NCBI GenBank assembly: GCA_963756545.1
Contig: CAVWNY010000008.1
Span: 496,001 to 560,000 of the forward strand
Direction: 5' to 3'
Source: DATFDN01 sp963756545
Lineage (GTDB): Bacteria > Pseudomonadota > Alphaproteobacteria > Acetobacterales > Acetobacteraceae
DNA length: 64,000 bases
The translations under genes and the position numbers were made by a program. Shown here one piece after another: positions 63,441 through 64,000 of this stretch (within the stretch, counting starts at the first letter, position 1; every line of letters starts with the position of its first letter). Under the pieces are notes generated by a model. It was not told the origin of the DNA. It saw only the letters and a list, made by a program, of their open reading frames with translations, and made no database searches.

Positions 63441-63458
63441 TCTGGCACGCGTCTTGAA
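63441..63458 (+). promoter_or_regulatory. Sigma-54-type promoter before the ammonium transporter gene
   Basis: TCTGGCACGCGTCTTGAA contains TGGCACG, four bases, then TTGAA; the GG and GA dinucleotides are 10 bp apart as in -24/-12 promoters (consensus has GC at -12). Predicted transcription would start about 40 bp before the ATG. Nitrogen-regulated amtB operons commonly use sigma-54, which supports the call. Confidence 0.6.
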
Positions 63459-63511
63459 GCGCCCTCGGCGGAAGCCGCCCAAGAGGGCGCGGCCACTGGG
63501 ATCAGCGACCC

Positions 63512-64000
63512 ATGAAGCGAACCCAACTCGCCTGCGCGGCCTTGGCGCTCGCGCCCGCCCTGCTCGGCCCGCCCGCACTGGCCGCCGACCCGGCGTCCCG
63601 GATCGACAGCGGGGATACCGCCTGGATGCTATGCAGCACCGCACTGGTGCTGATGATGACCATTCCGGGCCTCGCGCTGTTCTACGGCGGGATGGTGCGG
63701 AAGAAGACCATGCTCGCCACCATGATGCAGTCCTTCACGGTCTGCTGCCTGGTGACGATCGTATGGATGGTGATCGGCTACAGCCTCGCCTTCACCAACG
63801 GCACGCCCTACGTGGGCGATCTCTCGCGCCTTTTCCTGCGAGGCTTCGGCACGGGCTGGAACAAGCCGTTCCTGCTCGGGGCGGGCGTCGATGGCGCCAC
63901 GCAGACGACGATCCCCGAGACCGTGTACATGATGTTTCAGATGACCTTCGCGATCATCACGCCGGCGCTGATCACCGGCGCGTTCGCCGACCGCATGAAG
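63512..64000 (+). CDS. amtB: Ammonium transporter (N-terminal part, cut by window edge)
   Basis: The first 163 residues of an Amt/MEP/Rh transporter. A signal peptide (about 1-24, cleavage near ALAAD) is followed by DTAWMLCSTALVLMMTIPGLALFYGG, the conserved first membrane segment (residues 34-59 region), MMQSFTVCC, and PETVYMMFQMTFAIITPALITGA, which contains residues near the periplasmic Phe gate and the first part of the pore. It conducts ammonium across the cytoplasmic membrane. No glnK/PII gene precedes it, as often seen elsewhere. The frame is open at the window end. Confidence 0.95.
   Translation, partial: MKRTQLACAALALAPALLGPPALAADPASRIDSGDTAWMLCSTALVLMMTIPGLALFYGGMVRKKTMLATMMQSFTVCCLVTIVWMVIGYSLAFTNGTPYVGDLSRLFLRGFGTGWNKPFLLGAGVDGATQTTIPETVYMMFQMTFAIITPALITGAFADRMK

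Noticed and set aside
1..64000. tRNA, rRNA, prophage or insertion-sequence transposase genes
   Set aside because: None was recognised on either strand; gaps between genes are short and hold repeats, remnants or promoters only.

Overview
The window is high-GC (roughly two thirds G+C by eye), densely coded bacterial chromosome. Gene content and order point to an alphaproteobacterium, most likely Rhodospirillales/Acetobacterales: the runs miaB-phoH-ybeY-corC and leuS-lptE-holA, an ahcY gene, an aa3-type oxidase subunit III followed by SURF1, a tamA-tamB pair, and many branched-chain-type ABC transporter, racemase and hydroxyacid-dehydrogenase genes. No rRNA, tRNA, transposase, phage gene or CRISPR array was seen. 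The taxonomic placement is inference.

Layout. 1-4.7 kb: a cut-off ORF end, two SDR oxidoreductases, the Ada repair protein, an M24 peptidase-fold protein with an altered metal ligand and a small exported Gly-rich protein. 4.8-8.6 kb: minus-strand housekeeping operon miaB-phoH-ybeY-corC. 8.8-11.2 kb: a DUF1326/DUF2182 pair and a 1-acylglycerol-3-phosphate acyltransferase. 11.4-18.9 kb: tamA-tamB, a GlcG-type protein and a DUF1194 protein, both exported. 19.1-32.8 kb: a proline/hydroxyproline utilisation locus, with an enolase-superfamily racemase/dehydratase, a complete five-gene LIV-type ABC transporter, two proline-racemase-family enzymes with different catalytic pairs (Ser/Cys and Cys/Cys), a doubly frameshifted D-amino-acid oxidase, PutA and a hotdog protein. 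32.9-42.4 kb: cyclopropane fatty acid synthase, an SMP-30 lactonase, a MoxR/CoxE-like pair, ahcY, a small membrane protein, a PBP1-type peptidoglycan synthase and a D-2-hydroxyacid dehydrogenase. 42.5-43.9 kb: a lower-GC, frameshifted polysaccharide polymerase-like gene. 44.1-53.8 kb: coxIII, surf1, M32 carboxypeptidase, birA, an FAD monooxygenase and leuS-lptE-holA. 53.9-58.1 kb: two glycosyltransferases and two gene remnants, then a DUF4239 protein. 58.2-62.1 kb: M20 amidohydrolase, a second hydroxyacid dehydrogenase and a frameshifted M81 (MlrC) protein. 62.3-64 kb: a YbhN/HpnL-type membrane protein and the start of an ammonium transporter gene behind a sigma-54-like promoter.

The most unusual signal is a family of GC-rich palindromic repeats, core roughly CCCCTCCCGCAAGGGGAGGGG. 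It occurs between genes and also inside two conserved protein genes, putA and birA. In both it is read through in the same frame and adds nearly the same Pro/Arg/Gly-rich peptide (DPSPxPPPAR...). This resembles the protein-coding palindromic elements known from Rickettsia. A second, MITE-like composite element lies next to holA, and an inverted repeat there supplies the holA stop codon.

The window also carries several frameshifted or decayed genes (D-amino-acid oxidase, VpsF-like polymerase, M81 protein, BrnA-like antitoxin, enolase-superfamily remnant). Some of the single-base shifts share local sequence context and could be consensus errors rather than real mutations.
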